Below the pieces are notes generated by a model, which had not been told where the DNA came from, did not search any database, and was given only the letters and a program-made list of their open reading frames with translations. Made by a program: the position numbers and the translations under genes. Shown here in pieces: positions 35,893 through 44,769 of a DNA stretch of 64,000 nucleotides. How positions within the stretch are numbered: position 1 is the stretch's first letter; each line of letters opens with the position of its first letter. The DNA comes from Pedobacter aquatilis (GTDB lineage Bacteria; Bacteroidota; Bacteroidia; Sphingobacteriales; Sphingobacteriaceae). Where the stretch lies: the NCBI RefSeq assembly GCF_030409415.1, contig NZ_JAUFPW010000013.1, forward strand, positions 64,679 through 128,678, read 5' to 3'.

Positions 35893-36040
35893 TTGCCACG
35901 GAAACACTAAAGACACGGAAAAGGTTAAATTTTATTGGTTTTTTTATTTTCTACTATTTAAATATCTCCGTGAATTCCGAGCTTCCGTGGCAATATTTTT
36001 TATACCTGGATTATGAAAAAAGTCAGTGGTTCCGTGGCAA
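35893..36040. repeat. Inverted repeat with TTGCCACGGAA arms
   Basis: The left arm TTGCCACGGAA is at 35893-35903. Two right arms read TTCCGTGGCAA, at 35983-35993 and 36030-36040. A partial copy of the left arm lies at 32999. It fills the space before the S9 peptidase gene. Confidence 0.65.
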
Positions 36041-36128
36041 TTCTTCAGCATAAGGCGTTGTAACATTTCCATTTCCTTATAAATTTAGCTCTCGCATTAT
36101 CTAAATTGCAGCATCCAAACAAAAATTC

Positions 36129-38516
36129 ATGAAAAAATATTTATTATTCCTTTTGCTCTGCAGTGGAGAATATACTTTTGCACAACAAATAGCACCCTTA
36201 ACTGTCGAGAAAATAATGCGTGACCCAAAATGGATGGGAACTTCGCCAACAAATTTTCGCTGGGCAGCTGATAGCAAGACACTTTACTTCAATTGGAATC
36301 CAGAGAATAAAACAAAGGAAGAATTATATAAAATATCTGCACTTTCTACAAAACCAATTAAAGCAGTTGAGAAAGAAGATGAAAAATTATTAAGCATCAA
36401 CTATGTTTATAATAAGGATAAATCTTTGGGTTTGGTAGAAAAAAGTGGAGATATCTATCTTCAAAATTTTAAAACTAAAAAAGAAACGCGTTTAACCAAT
36501 ACTATGGAACGCGAAAGCAGTCCTGTATTTTTAACTAATGGAGATATCGCCTATCAATTAGGAGATAATATTTTTCAATTGGATTTAAAAACTGCCGAAA
36601 CCAAACAGGTTACCAATTTTGTGAAAGGTAAAGCATCAGGTAGAACGCCTGCGAAACCTGCAACCGAGCAAGATAGTTGGCTTAAAGCGCAACAAACTGA
36701 ATTATTTGACATCATCAAAAAAAGAAATGCGGAGAATCGTGGCGGAGGCACTCGTGGAAGCAGAGGTCGTTTTGGTGCATCATCATCCGATACTAAATCA
36801 TTAAAACCACTTTATACTGATGATAGGTTTTTAAATGGAGTGGTGATTAGTCCTGATGCAAGGTTTGTCACCTACAAATTAACTGCGCCTGCACAAAACA
36901 ACCACAACACCATCGTACCAAATTACGTAACTGCATCTGGTTATACAGAAGATATTCCTGGCCGAACCAAGGTTGGCGAAAACGAAAACATCTCTCAAGG
37001 ATTTATTTACGATACGCAGAAAGATTCTGTTTACGCCATACAAACTGCCACGATCCCCGGAATTAAAGACATTCCAGATTTTTATAAAGATTATCCGAAG
37101 CAATTAGATTCCATCAAAAAGAAAAACGCTGACAGACCTGTTAATTTCTTTGGTCCGATGTGGAATGAAAGCGGAACTACAGGAATTATGGTTGCCACTT
37201 CGGCTGATAATAAAGACCGCTGGATTTTAAAATTAGATGCGCTCACAGGCAAATTTGACTTAATCGACCGCCAACATGATGAAGCCTGGGTTGGTGGTCC
37301 GGGTATCAGCGGATTCTTTCAGGGAAGCACGGGCTGGATAGACAATAATCGTTTTTACTACCAAAGCGAAGCTACAGGATATTCGCATTTATACGTTGCT
37401 AATGTTTTAACTGGAGATAAGAAGCAATTAACTTCAGGCAAATGGGAAGTTCAGTCGGTTCAGCTATCAAAAGATAATACCACGTTTTACATCAAGGCAA
37501 ATAAAGAACATCCAGGTATTACTAATTTCTTTAAAATTAGTGTAAATGGCGGCGAGCTGGCGCAAATTACCAAAATGAAAGGTTTAAACGATATTACCCT
37601 TTCTCCTGATGAAAAGTACATCGCAATTAATTATTCTTACATGAACAAACCTGGTGAATTATACATTCAGCCGAATAAAGTTGGGGCTAAAGCCGTGAAA
37701 ATTACGGAGTCTACCTCAGCTGAATTTAATTCTTACAAATGGCATGAGCCAGATATGGTGAGTTTCAAAAACCGTTATGGTGCTGATGTTTATGCAAGGG
37801 TTTATAAATCAGAAAATCCACATCCGAATCATCCTGCTGTAGTTTTTGTGCATGGGGCTGGCTATTTGCAAAACATTCATTATGGCTGGAGTACTTATTT
37901 CCGTGAGTATATGTTTAACAATTTACTGGCGGATAATGGTTACACAGTTATTGATATAGATTATACTGCAAGTTCGGGTTATGGCCGCGACCATAGAACC
38001 GGAATTTACCGCCACATGGGTGGGAAAGATTTAACCGACCAGGTTGATGGTGTGAAGTTTTTAGTAGAAAAATATGGTGTAAATCCTAAGCATGTTGGTT
38101 TATATGGTGGCTCTTACGGAGGTTTTATTACGTTAATGGCCATGTTTAACGAATCTGATGTTTTTGCTAGCGGTGCTGCTTTGCGTTCGGTTACCGATTG
38201 GGCACATTACAACCACGGCTATACTTCAAATATTTTAAACGAGCCATTTAACGACCCGATTGCATACAAAAGGAGTTCGCCAATTTATTTTGCGGATAAG
38301 CTTAAAGGCAACTTATTAATGGCGCATGGCATGGTCGATGTAAACGTTCACTTTCAGGATATTGTTCGGATTTCGCAACGTTTTATAGAACTTGGAAAAG
38401 ATAATTGGGAGCTCGCTGTTTACCCTGTTGAAGACCATGGTTTTATTGAACCAAGTAGTTGGACCGATGAATATAAACGGATATTTAAACTATACGAAAA
38501 TACATTGAAGAAATAG
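36129..38516 (+). CDS. Exported S9 family prolyl oligopeptidase
   Basis: A 795-residue serine peptidase of the DPP4/acylaminoacyl-peptidase type. The signal peptide is KKYLLFLLLCSGEYTFAQQ. A beta-propeller covers roughly residues 40-540. The catalytic alpha/beta hydrolase domain has GLYGGSYGGF (nucleophile Ser662), an Asp in HGMVDVNVHFQD and a His in PVEDHGFIEP. A low-complexity Gly/Arg insert (ENRGGGTRGSRGRFGAS) lies near residue 205. It should trim proline-containing peptides in the periplasm. It stands alone and closes with a terminator. Confidence 0.93.
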   Translation: MKKYLLFLLLCSGEYTFAQQIAPLTVEKIMRDPKWMGTSPTNFRWAADSKTLYFNWNPENKTKEELYKISALSTKPIKAVEKEDEKLLSINYVYNKDKSLGLVEKSGDIYLQNFKTKKETRLTNTMERESSPVFLTNGDIAYQLGDNIFQLDLKTAETKQVTNFVKGKASGRTPAKPATEQDSWLKAQQTELFDIIKKRNAENRGGGTRGSRGRFGASSSDTKSLKPLYTDDRFLNGVVISPDARFVTYKLTAPAQNNHNTIVPNYVTASGYTEDIPGRTKVGENENISQGFIYDTQKDSVYAIQTATIPGIKDIPDFYKDYPKQLDSIKKKNADRPVNFFGPMWNESGTTGIMVATSADNKDRWILKLDALTGKFDLIDRQHDEAWVGGPGISGFFQGSTGWIDNNRFYYQSEATGYSHLYVANVLTGDKKQLTSGKWEVQSVQLSKDNTTFYIKANKEHPGITNFFKISVNGGELAQITKMKGLNDITLSPDEKYIAINYSYMNKPGELYIQPNKVGAKAVKITESTSAEFNSYKWHEPDMVSFKNRYGADVYARVYKSENPHPNHPAVVFVHGAGYLQNIHYGWSTYFREYMFNNLLADNGYTVIDIDYTASSGYGRDHRTGIYRHMGGKDLTDQVDGVKFLVEKYGVNPKHVGLYGGSYGGFITLMAMFNESDVFASGAALRSVTDWAHYNHGYTSNILNEPFNDPIAYKRSSPIYFADKLKGNLLMAHGMVDVNVHFQDIVRISQRFIELGKDNWELAVYPVEDHGFIEPSSWTDEYKRIFKLYENTLKK

Positions 38517-38526
38517 AACTTTTGAA

Positions 38527-38559
38527 ATGCCTCTTGATGAAGTTAAGAGGCATTTTTTT
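38527..38559 (+). terminator. Terminator of the S9 peptidase gene
   Basis: ATGCCTCTT (38527-38535) pairs with AAGAGGCAT (38545-38553), followed by seven T. Confidence 0.9.
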
Positions 38560-38582
38560 GTTTGAGGGTTTAAAATCTTTAT

Positions 38583-38619
38583 AAAAAAGAAATGCCTTTG
38601 GGAACCACTCCAAAGGCAT
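38583..38619 (-). terminator. Terminator of the candidate small RNA
   Basis: On the minus strand ATGCCTTTGG (38619-38610) pairs with CCAAAGGCAT (38601-38592), followed by TTTCTTTTTT. The perfect ten-base stem points to minus-strand termination. Confidence 0.75.
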
Positions 38620-38749
38620 AATCAACCTAAACCTCAAACTAAACTATGAAAAATCTTTTGTCTGTTAAGACTATATTTTTGTTTCCGCAAAGCGGATATT
38701 ATTATTAATTTCTTTAAGAGATAAAATAAAATATTTGTTTCTCTTTTTG
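38583..38749 (-). ncRNA. Candidate small RNA gene, about 165 nt
   Basis: No convincing protein gene lies here. On the minus strand a TACCTTTG -7 element precedes it and a strong terminator ends it. The predicted RNA has a 5' hairpin AAGAGA/TCTCTT (38740-38745 with 38716-38721), a CCGC/GCGG hairpin (38685-38695), a single-stranded stretch GTTTAGTTTGAGGTTTAGGT and the terminal hairpin. It is convergent with the S9 peptidase terminator and lies 116 bases after the ABC ATPase stop. Target or function is unknown. It could also be a long 3' region of the ABC operon. Confidence 0.5.
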
Positions 38750-38755
38750 GTGGTG

Positions 38756-38763
38756 CAAAGGTA
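38756..38763 (-). promoter_or_regulatory. -7 element of the candidate small RNA
   Basis: Minus-strand TACCTTTG, an exact TAnnTTTG match. The region upstream is a long A/T run without a TTTG at the ideal distance. Confidence 0.5.
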
Positions 38764-38864
38764 AGAACAAATAATTAATAAAAAAATATTTTTTTAAAAT
38801 ATTTTAGATAATACAAATCCATGACAAAAAGCAAAGTTTATAGACAATAGAAATCGATGCTAAT

Positions 38865-39482
38865 CTATTTAAAATCAGCTATTTGAATTTGCGCTGTACA
38901 GAATTCATATTCTGAAATTTGGTTCGAACCAATTATCGTTAGCCTGTCTTTTGTGAAATTTTCTATAAGCTCGTGGTACCAACTTATGCCTTGAACGTCT
39001 AAATTACTGGTTGGCTCATCCAAAAACAGAAGCGGAGCATTAGAGCAGCAAGCTAAAGCTAACTTGGTTCTTTGCTTCATACCCGATGAAAAATATTTGA
39101 TTTGTTTATTTATCGATTTCTCCAATCCTAAAACTGAAATTATAGATTTTGCATCCACTCCGTTGGCATAACTTTTAAACTTGAAGTGGAAATCAATTGC
39201 TTCTCTCAACGTAAAAGTTTCGACTAATTCCAGATATGGGGCTGCTAAACTAATATGTTTGTAAATATCCTCAACTGGAATGTCTGCATTGTTTTTCGAG
39301 AAAGAAAGGTTTCCTTCAGATGGGGTTAAATTACCGATAATCACGCTCAATAAAGTTGACTTTCCTGAGCCATTTGGCCCTAAAATGGCGTAACTATTGC
39401 CTGAATTAAATTCAAAGTTTAGATTTCTAAAAATCCATTCCTTATTAAATCTTCTACCAACGTTATCTAAAACTATCTTCAT
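38865..39482 (-). CDS. ABC transporter ATP-binding protein
   Basis: A 205-residue ATPase with Walker A GPNGSGKST (about residues 33-41), signature YFSSGMKQRTKLALA, and Walker B LLFLDEPTSNLDVQG. The switch His is not obvious: the last part reads LTIIGSNQISEYEF, which suggests a CcmA-like divergent ATPase. I start at the ATG at 39482; a TTG at 39515 would overlap the acetyltransferase stop. No membrane partner is adjacent, so its permease is elsewhere or it acts in another process. It lies downstream of the lipid A operon and the GNAT gene. Confidence 0.88.
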   Translation of the reverse strand: MKIVLDNVGRRFNKEWIFRNLNFEFNSGNSYAILGPNGSGKSTLLSVIIGNLTPSEGNLSFSKNNADIPVEDIYKHISLAAPYLELVETFTLREAIDFHFKFKSYANGVDAKSIISVLGLEKSINKQIKYFSSGMKQRTKLALACCSNAPLLFLDEPTSNLDVQGISWYHELIENFTKDRLTIIGSNQISEYEFCTAQIQIADFK

Positions 39483-39504
39483 ATTAGGTATAGAGGTATT
39501 GGCA

Positions 39505-39975
39505 CTAGATGTCAAGGTTTGCTATTGTTTTAGCCATACAAACGCTATTATCCACACCAATATATTGCCCATAATTTGGTATAATGTGGTATCCAACCTT
39601 TTGATAAAGAGAAATTGCTTCTGGCTGTTTCTTTCCGGTTTCCAAAACACATTCGGAGAAACCGAGTTCTGCAGCCCATTTTTCTAATTCAGTTAAAATT
39701 TTAGCAGCATAACCTTTTTTTCTATTATCAGGATGAACAAACATCCGTTTAACCTCCGCTGCAACATCAGAAAATGGTTTTATTGCCCCACAAGCTACCG
39801 GATTCCCATTTAGATAAGCAATAACAACTTCTCTGATAGCATCAACTTTGTTGAATTGAGAATAAAAAACATGCTCATCACCGTCTCTAACAGCTAAATC
39901 CTTATCTAACAAGAGTACCAATTCTCTAAAATCGGTATTGTTTGAATCAGTTCTGATTAGCGTTAAACCACTCAT
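39505..39975 (-). CDS. GNAT family N-acetyltransferase
   Basis: A 156-residue acetyltransferase with the acetyl-CoA site KRMFVHPDNRKKGYAAKILT (motif A) and a downstream SECVLETGKKQPEAISLYQK followed by VGYHII (motif B). It transfers an acetyl group to an unknown amine. It precedes the ABC ATPase gene by 22 bases and the two are probably co-transcribed. Nothing in the context reveals the substrate. Confidence 0.9.
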   Translation of the reverse strand: MSGLTLIRTDSNNTDFRELVLLLDKDLAVRDGDEHVFYSQFNKVDAIREVVIAYLNGNPVACGAIKPFSDVAAEVKRMFVHPDNRKKGYAAKILTELEKWAAELGFSECVLETGKKQPEAISLYQKVGYHIIPNYGQYIGVDNSVCMAKTIANLDI

Positions 39976-40048
39976 GTATTATTTATTTACCACCTTAAAT
40001 ACTTAAGAAAATCTAATATAGAGCCTCTAAACTTTACTCTAAGCCAAA

Positions 40049-40834
40049 TTAGCTTCCCATGCCGAAGCCTTTCATCACGCCTCTATTAGAATTGCGAATG
40101 AAATCAACAATCTCATCACGAATTTCAGTAGGTTTAAATTCAGCCTCAATCATATCCAAAGCTTTGGTTACGTTATTGTGTTTTACAAAAAGTACTCGAT
40201 AAATTTCTTGAATTTCATCAATTTGCTCATTTGTAAAGCCTCTTCTTCTTAAGCCAACAGAGTTGATGCCTGCATAAGAAAGTGGTTCGCGTGCAGCTTT
40301 AACATATGGAGGTACATCTTTACGCACCAATGAACCGCCTGTTACGAAAGCGTAAGAACCAACCTTAACAAATTGATGAATTGCCACCAAACCAGCCAAA
40401 ACAACATTATTACCAATCGTAATATGACCAGCTAAAGTTGTGCTGTTTGAGAAGATGCAGTTATTTCCAACTTCACAATCGTGAGCAATATGAGAATAAG
40501 CCTGAATTAAACAATTACTTCCAATTACGGTTTTCCACTTATCTTTTGTACCCCTATTAATGGTTACGCATTCGCGGATGGTTGTATTGTCGCCAATTTC
40601 TGCTGTGGTAACTTCTCCTGCAAACTTTAAATCTTGTGGCTCACCAGAAATTACTGCGCCGGGAAAAATACGACAATTTTTACCTATACGTGCTCCATCC
40701 ATGATGGTTACATTAGATCCAATCCAAGTTCCTTCGCCTATAACAACATCTTTATGTATTACAACAAATGGTTCAATTACTACGTTTTCGGCAATTTTTG
40801 CCTGGGGATGTATGTATGCTAAAGGTTGTATCAT
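40049..40834 (-). CDS. lpxA: Acyl-ACP--UDP-N-acetylglucosamine O-acyltransferase LpxA
   Basis: A 261-residue left-handed beta-helix enzyme for the first step of lipid A synthesis (3-O-acylation of UDP-GlcNAc). Hexapeptide repeats run through residues 1-180 (VIEPFVVIHKDVVIGEGTWI). The catalytic His lies in IQAYSHIAHDCEVGNNC. The C-terminal helical part contains GLRRRGFTNEQIDEIQEIYR. It overlaps the lpxC-fabZ stop by 4 bases. It is the last of three lipid A genes. Confidence 0.97.
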   Translation of the reverse strand: MIQPLAYIHPQAKIAENVVIEPFVVIHKDVVIGEGTWIGSNVTIMDGARIGKNCRIFPGAVISGEPQDLKFAGEVTTAEIGDNTTIRECVTINRGTKDKWKTVIGSNCLIQAYSHIAHDCEVGNNCIFSNSTTLAGHITIGNNVVLAGLVAIHQFVKVGSYAFVTGGSLVRKDVPPYVKAAREPLSYAGINSVGLRRRGFTNEQIDEIQEIYRVLFVKHNNVTKALDMIEAEFKPTEIRDEIVDFIRNSNRGVMKGFGMGS

Positions 40835-42246
40835 TGTTGAGCAGGTTCTGTTTGTTTAACTTTTGAAATTTGTGCCATCATTTCGGCTTCTACAACGATC
40901 TTTTCGCCAACCATACCAACACCCTTCATTTGAGCGATACCTCTTCTAATTGGCTCAAGTAAATCGCAACGGAAAACGATTGTATCGCCAGGAAGAACTT
41001 GCGCCCTAAAACGTACGTTGTCGATTTTTAAGAAATAAGTAAGGTAGTTACTAGGATCTGGAACAGTACTTAAAACCAAAATACCACCAACCTGAGCCAT
41101 TGCCTCAATTTGAATTACACCTGGAAAAACTGGTGCGCCTGGAAAATGACCTTTAAAAAATTCCTCGTTCATGGTTACGTTCTTAACCCCCACAACGTGA
41201 TTTTTTGAAAGCTCAAGAATTTTATCTACAAATAAAAATGGCTGACGATGAGGCAAAATGTCCATAATTTGAACAATATCATACAATGGTTTTGCGCTTG
41301 GATCGTACACTTTCTGAATTTTCTTATTTTTTTCTTTCTTAATAGCTGCCTTTATCTTTTTTGCAAAAGCAACGTTTGCAGCATGCCCGGGTCTGGCTGC
41401 CATAATATGACCTTTAAGGTGCATACCAACCAATGCCAAATCGCCAATCATATCTAAAAGTTTATGACGAGCCGGTTCATTTTGATAACGTAACTCCATG
41501 TTATTCAAGATTCCCTGAGGAGCAACATCAATATCTTTTCGGTTAAAAAGCTTTGCCAAATGATTTAATTCATCTTTGGTTACTTCTTTATCAACAATTA
41601 CAATGGCATTATTTAAATCGCCACCTTTAATTAAGTTATGTTGTAATTGATATTCCAATTCGTGCAAAAAGCAAAAAGTTCTACAAGAAGCAATTTCCTT
41701 TTTAAACTCAGCAATTGTATTAATACCGGCATGTTGACTACCCAAAACAGGAGAGTTATAATCAATCATACAAGTAAAACGATAGTCATCTAAAGGCATG
41801 GCCACAATCTCTACCTTTCTATCAGCTTCTGTGTAAGTAATGTTATGAGGGATAGTGAAGTATTCACGATCGGCATTTTGCTCAATCGTTCCAACTTCTT
41901 CTAATAAATCAATAAACTGAATGGAACTGCCATCCATAATTGGCGTTTCAGGTCCATCTAATTTGATTAAAACGTTATCAAGATCCATACCTACCAAAGA
42001 AGCCATTACATGCTCTACAGTGCTAACACTAGCGCCATTTTGTGTAATGGTTGTTCCGCGAGAAGTATCGGTAACGTTATCTGCGTCTGCATCAATAATC
42101 GGCTCACCTTCTAAATCTATACGTTGAAATTTAAAGCCGTGATTTTCTGGCGCAGGGCAAAAAGTTAAGGTAACATTAGCACCAGTGTGTAAACCCACGC
42201 CCGAAGCTGATATTTCTTTGTTAATCGTTCTTTGTCTAACGTTCAT
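40831..42246 (-). CDS. lpxC-fabZ: Bifunctional LpxC deacetylase / FabZ dehydratase
   Basis: A 471-residue fusion typical of Bacteroidota. Residues 1-300 are LpxC, which removes acetate from UDP-3-O-acyl-GlcNAc with a zinc site (STVEHVMASLVGMDLDN and PARHKLLDMIGDLALVG). Residues about 320-465 are FabZ, the beta-hydroxyacyl-ACP dehydratase (ILPHRQPFLFVDKI, active His and Glu in GHFPGAPVFPGVIQIEAMAQ). It joins lipid A and fatty acid synthesis in one chain. It overlaps lpxD by 11 bases and lpxA by 4. Confidence 0.97.
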   Translation of the reverse strand: MNVRQRTINKEISASGVGLHTGANVTLTFCPAPENHGFKFQRIDLEGEPIIDADADNVTDTSRGTTITQNGASVSTVEHVMASLVGMDLDNVLIKLDGPETPIMDGSSIQFIDLLEEVGTIEQNADREYFTIPHNITYTEADRKVEIVAMPLDDYRFTCMIDYNSPVLGSQHAGINTIAEFKKEIASCRTFCFLHELEYQLQHNLIKGGDLNNAIVIVDKEVTKDELNHLAKLFNRKDIDVAPQGILNNMELRYQNEPARHKLLDMIGDLALVGMHLKGHIMAARPGHAANVAFAKKIKAAIKKEKNKKIQKVYDPSAKPLYDIVQIMDILPHRQPFLFVDKILELSKNHVVGVKNVTMNEEFFKGHFPGAPVFPGVIQIEAMAQVGGILVLSTVPDPSNYLTYFLKIDNVRFRAQVLPGDTIVFRCDLLEPIRRGIAQMKGVGMVGEKIVVEAEMMAQISKVKQTEPAQQ

Positions 42247-43312
42247 TGTTTATTGTATTCTTTTCGATTTCAGATGTAAGTCTTTTTATTTCTTCTTCGA
42301 GTACGTTTATTCTTTTTTCAACATCAGGTAGATGTTTAAAAATTACTGAAGCACGCATCCAATTGCGCAAAGGTTGCGCAGGGCTGCCATGCCATTGTTT
42401 GTTTTCTTCGGTAATATTAAAGTTTATTCCGGCTTGCGCACCGATTTGCGTTCCTTTAGCTAAAGTTAAATGTCCGGCAATACCAACCTGTCCACCAATA
42501 ACGCTATTTGGGCCTATTTTAGTACTACCAGAAACGCCAGATTGAGCCGCCAAAACTGTATTTTCTCCAATTTCTGCATTATGCGCAATCTGAATCAAAT
42601 TATCAATTTTTGCTCCTTTTTTAATGATGGTAGAACCCATTGTAGCTCTATCTATTGTTGTATTCGCACCAATTTCAACATCATCTTCTATGATAACATT
42701 ACCAATTTGTGGTATTTTATTGTAAGTGCCGTCCTTTTGAGGTGCAAAACCAAAACCATCGCTGCCGATAACTGTATTTGAGTGGATAATAACTCTTTTC
42801 CCAATAACAGAATTATGATAGATTTTAACCCCCGGGAAGAAAGTGCTGTTTTCCCCTATTTTAGAGTTGGCACCAACAAATGTTTGTGCCTTAAGCTTAC
42901 ATCCATCAGCAATTTCTACATTTTCAGCAACGTAGGCAAAAGCATCAATAAAAACATTTTTACCGATTTTTGCAGTTGGGTGAACAAATGCTAATTTATC
43001 AATACCAGTTTGTTCAGATTGCGCATTCATTGCTTCGTTATACTTATCCAACAATACAGTAAAAGAACTGTAAGGGTTTTCTACACGAATCAAAGTGCTT
43101 GTATATTTTTGAGTTGGACTAAAATCTTTAGATACGATAACAACCGAAGCTTTAGTGGAATACAAAAAGTTCTCGTACTTAGGATTGGAAAGAAAGGACA
43201 AAGAGCCTTCTTTACCATCTTCTATTTTAGAGAGTTCGCTAACGGTTACATCAGGGTTACCATCAATGGAACCATTTAAAAACTCGCTTATCTGCTTGGC
43301 AGTAAATTGCAT
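42236..43312 (-). CDS. lpxD: UDP-3-O-acylglucosamine N-acyltransferase LpxD
   Basis: A 358-residue enzyme for the third step of lipid A synthesis. The N-terminal uridine-binding domain (MQFTAKQISEFLNGSIDG) is followed by hexapeptide repeats (AKIGKNVFIDAFAYVAENVE). The catalytic His region is IQIAHNAEIGENTVLAAQSG, and a short C-terminal coiled helix (VEKRINVLEEEIKRLTSEIE) forms the trimer stalk. It is first in lpxD, lpxC-fabZ, lpxA. A consensus promoter ends 4 bases before the start codon. Confidence 0.97.
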   Translation of the reverse strand: MQFTAKQISEFLNGSIDGNPDVTVSELSKIEDGKEGSLSFLSNPKYENFLYSTKASVVIVSKDFSPTQKYTSTLIRVENPYSSFTVLLDKYNEAMNAQSEQTGIDKLAFVHPTAKIGKNVFIDAFAYVAENVEIADGCKLKAQTFVGANSKIGENSTFFPGVKIYHNSVIGKRVIIHSNTVIGSDGFGFAPQKDGTYNKIPQIGNVIIEDDVEIGANTTIDRATMGSTIIKKGAKIDNLIQIAHNAEIGENTVLAAQSGVSGSTKIGPNSVIGGQVGIAGHLTLAKGTQIGAQAGINFNITEENKQWHGSPAQPLRNWMRASVIFKHLPDVEKRINVLEEEIKRLTSEIEKNTINNER

Positions 43313-43316
43313 CGTA

Positions 43317-43347
43317 CAAAGGTAAATGTTAAATTGATATGAACAAA
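43317..43347 (-). promoter_or_regulatory. Promoter of the lipid A operon
   Basis: On the minus strand TTTG (43347-43344), 19 bases, TACCTTTG (43324-43317): a full consensus match. The -7 element ends 4 bases before the lpxD ATG, so the mRNA should start at or next to the start codon. Confidence 0.75.
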
Positions 43348-43434
43348 AAAACCTGTAAGGGTTAAATAGTGTATATTTTACACAATAATAAGACTTAAAA
43401 CGCCTCTAAAAACTAAATATTTTGTTAAATAATC

Positions 43435-44658
43435 TTAAATGCCACGGGGGTAACAAAGAATATATTTCTCTACCGTTTTTTGTAGCGACTCTAAATTCGA
43501 TAAATCAGATGCTTTGGCTATATCAACAATATCGTTGTTCTTCATTAATATTTTAATGTTACCAACGCCTGCATTATACGCCCGATTTTGGATAGTATCT
43601 GTAAAAACAAAGTAGCTTGCTTCTTCTACATTAATCCCCAATAAATCTTTGGTTGCGTTTTGTAAAAAATCTACGCGTTCATCACTTGCTTTTTCATTAC
43701 TCATTTCCACTTTATACAAGTTTCTGGATGTTAACATTTTACACAAAGTTGATAAAATTTTATCTGGATGCTGAACCCAAACTTTTACCGCAGCATAAAT
43801 ATCTTGATCATCCAAATTGGTAAAGTGCTCTAAATGCGCTGGATTTTCAAAAAAATTACGTTCGTTAATATTGTTCTTTAAAAAATAATTTAGTGATGGC
43901 GATGCGAACAATTCTGCCCCAATATTAGTCAAATGTTTTGCTCTTTCTAATAGTTTAACCAGAATCATCTCGCCAGAAATAACAGTTTTATGCAAATAAA
44001 CCTGCCAATACATTAATCTGCGGGCGATTAAAAATTTCTCAATAGAATAAATTCCTTTTTCTTCGATAACTAAATCATCATCAAAAACATTAAACATTTT
44101 TATTATTCTGTCGAAACTTATTACACCTTCGCTTACGCCGGTAAAAAAGCTATCGCGATTCAGGTAGTCCATTCTATCTAAATCCAGCTGACCAGAAATT
44201 AATTGGTGAAGGAATCTTTTAGGATACGTACCATTAAAAATCTCAATTGCGTGAGTTAGTTTTCCGTTAAAATGCTGGTTTAAATCCTGCATCAACTTTG
44301 CTGAAATATCTTCGTGCTTAATTCCGGTAACTAAAGAATGTTCGAGTGCATGAGAAAAAGGACCATGACCAATATCGTGCAGTAAAATAGCCAGTATTGC
44401 AGCTTCTTCCTCCCCATCGGTAATTACATGCCCTTTACTTTTTAAAAGAGCAATGGCCAAACTCATTAAATGCATTGCACCTAGAGCATGATGAAAACGA
44501 GTATGCAAAGCGCCTGGATAAACCAAATGCGTCATACCGAGTTGCTTGATGTAACGTAATCGCTGAAAACTGGAGTGTGAGATTACATCATAAACCAGTT
44601 CGCTATGGATACTAATAAATCCGTAAACCGGATCGTTTATTATTTTTTTCTTGTTCAA
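43435..44658 (-). CDS. HD domain metal-dependent phosphohydrolase
   Basis: A 407-residue dNTPase-like HD protein. Motifs: LRYIKQLGMTHLVYPGALHT, FHHALGAMHLM, LLHDIGHGPFSHALEHSL (the HD pair) and later RMDYLNRDSFFTGVSEG. It resembles SAMHD1-type and YdhJ-like hydrolases that cleave dNTPs or other nucleotides; the natural substrate is unclear. It lies 122 bases upstream of lpxD. That gap holds the lpx promoter, so the lipid A genes may be read from both. Confidence 0.92.
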   Translation of the reverse strand: MNKKKIINDPVYGFISIHSELVYDVISHSSFQRLRYIKQLGMTHLVYPGALHTRFHHALGAMHLMSLAIALLKSKGHVITDGEEEAAILAILLHDIGHGPFSHALEHSLVTGIKHEDISAKLMQDLNQHFNGKLTHAIEIFNGTYPKRFLHQLISGQLDLDRMDYLNRDSFFTGVSEGVISFDRIIKMFNVFDDDLVIEEKGIYSIEKFLIARRLMYWQVYLHKTVISGEMILVKLLERAKHLTNIGAELFASPSLNYFLKNNINERNFFENPAHLEHFTNLDDQDIYAAVKVWVQHPDKILSTLCKMLTSRNLYKVEMSNEKASDERVDFLQNATKDLLGINVEEASYFVFTDTIQNRAYNAGVGNIKILMKNNDIVDIAKASDLSNLESLQKTVEKYILCYPRGI

Positions 44659-44769
44659 TCGTTAAAAATAGTTAAATAGATAGATACGGTACAAAAATTG
44701 CTATTTTTATTTATAGTTTGATTTACCTGCCGGAATATAAAGGCGCTTATACCCTATTTTTACAAAAAC

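Noticed and set aside
38646..38708. Plus-strand 20-codon frame starting MKNLLSVKTIFLFPQSGYYY
   Set aside because: It has the look of a leader peptide, but no gene follows on that strand for 6 kb, and the promoter and terminator signals favour minus-strand transcription.
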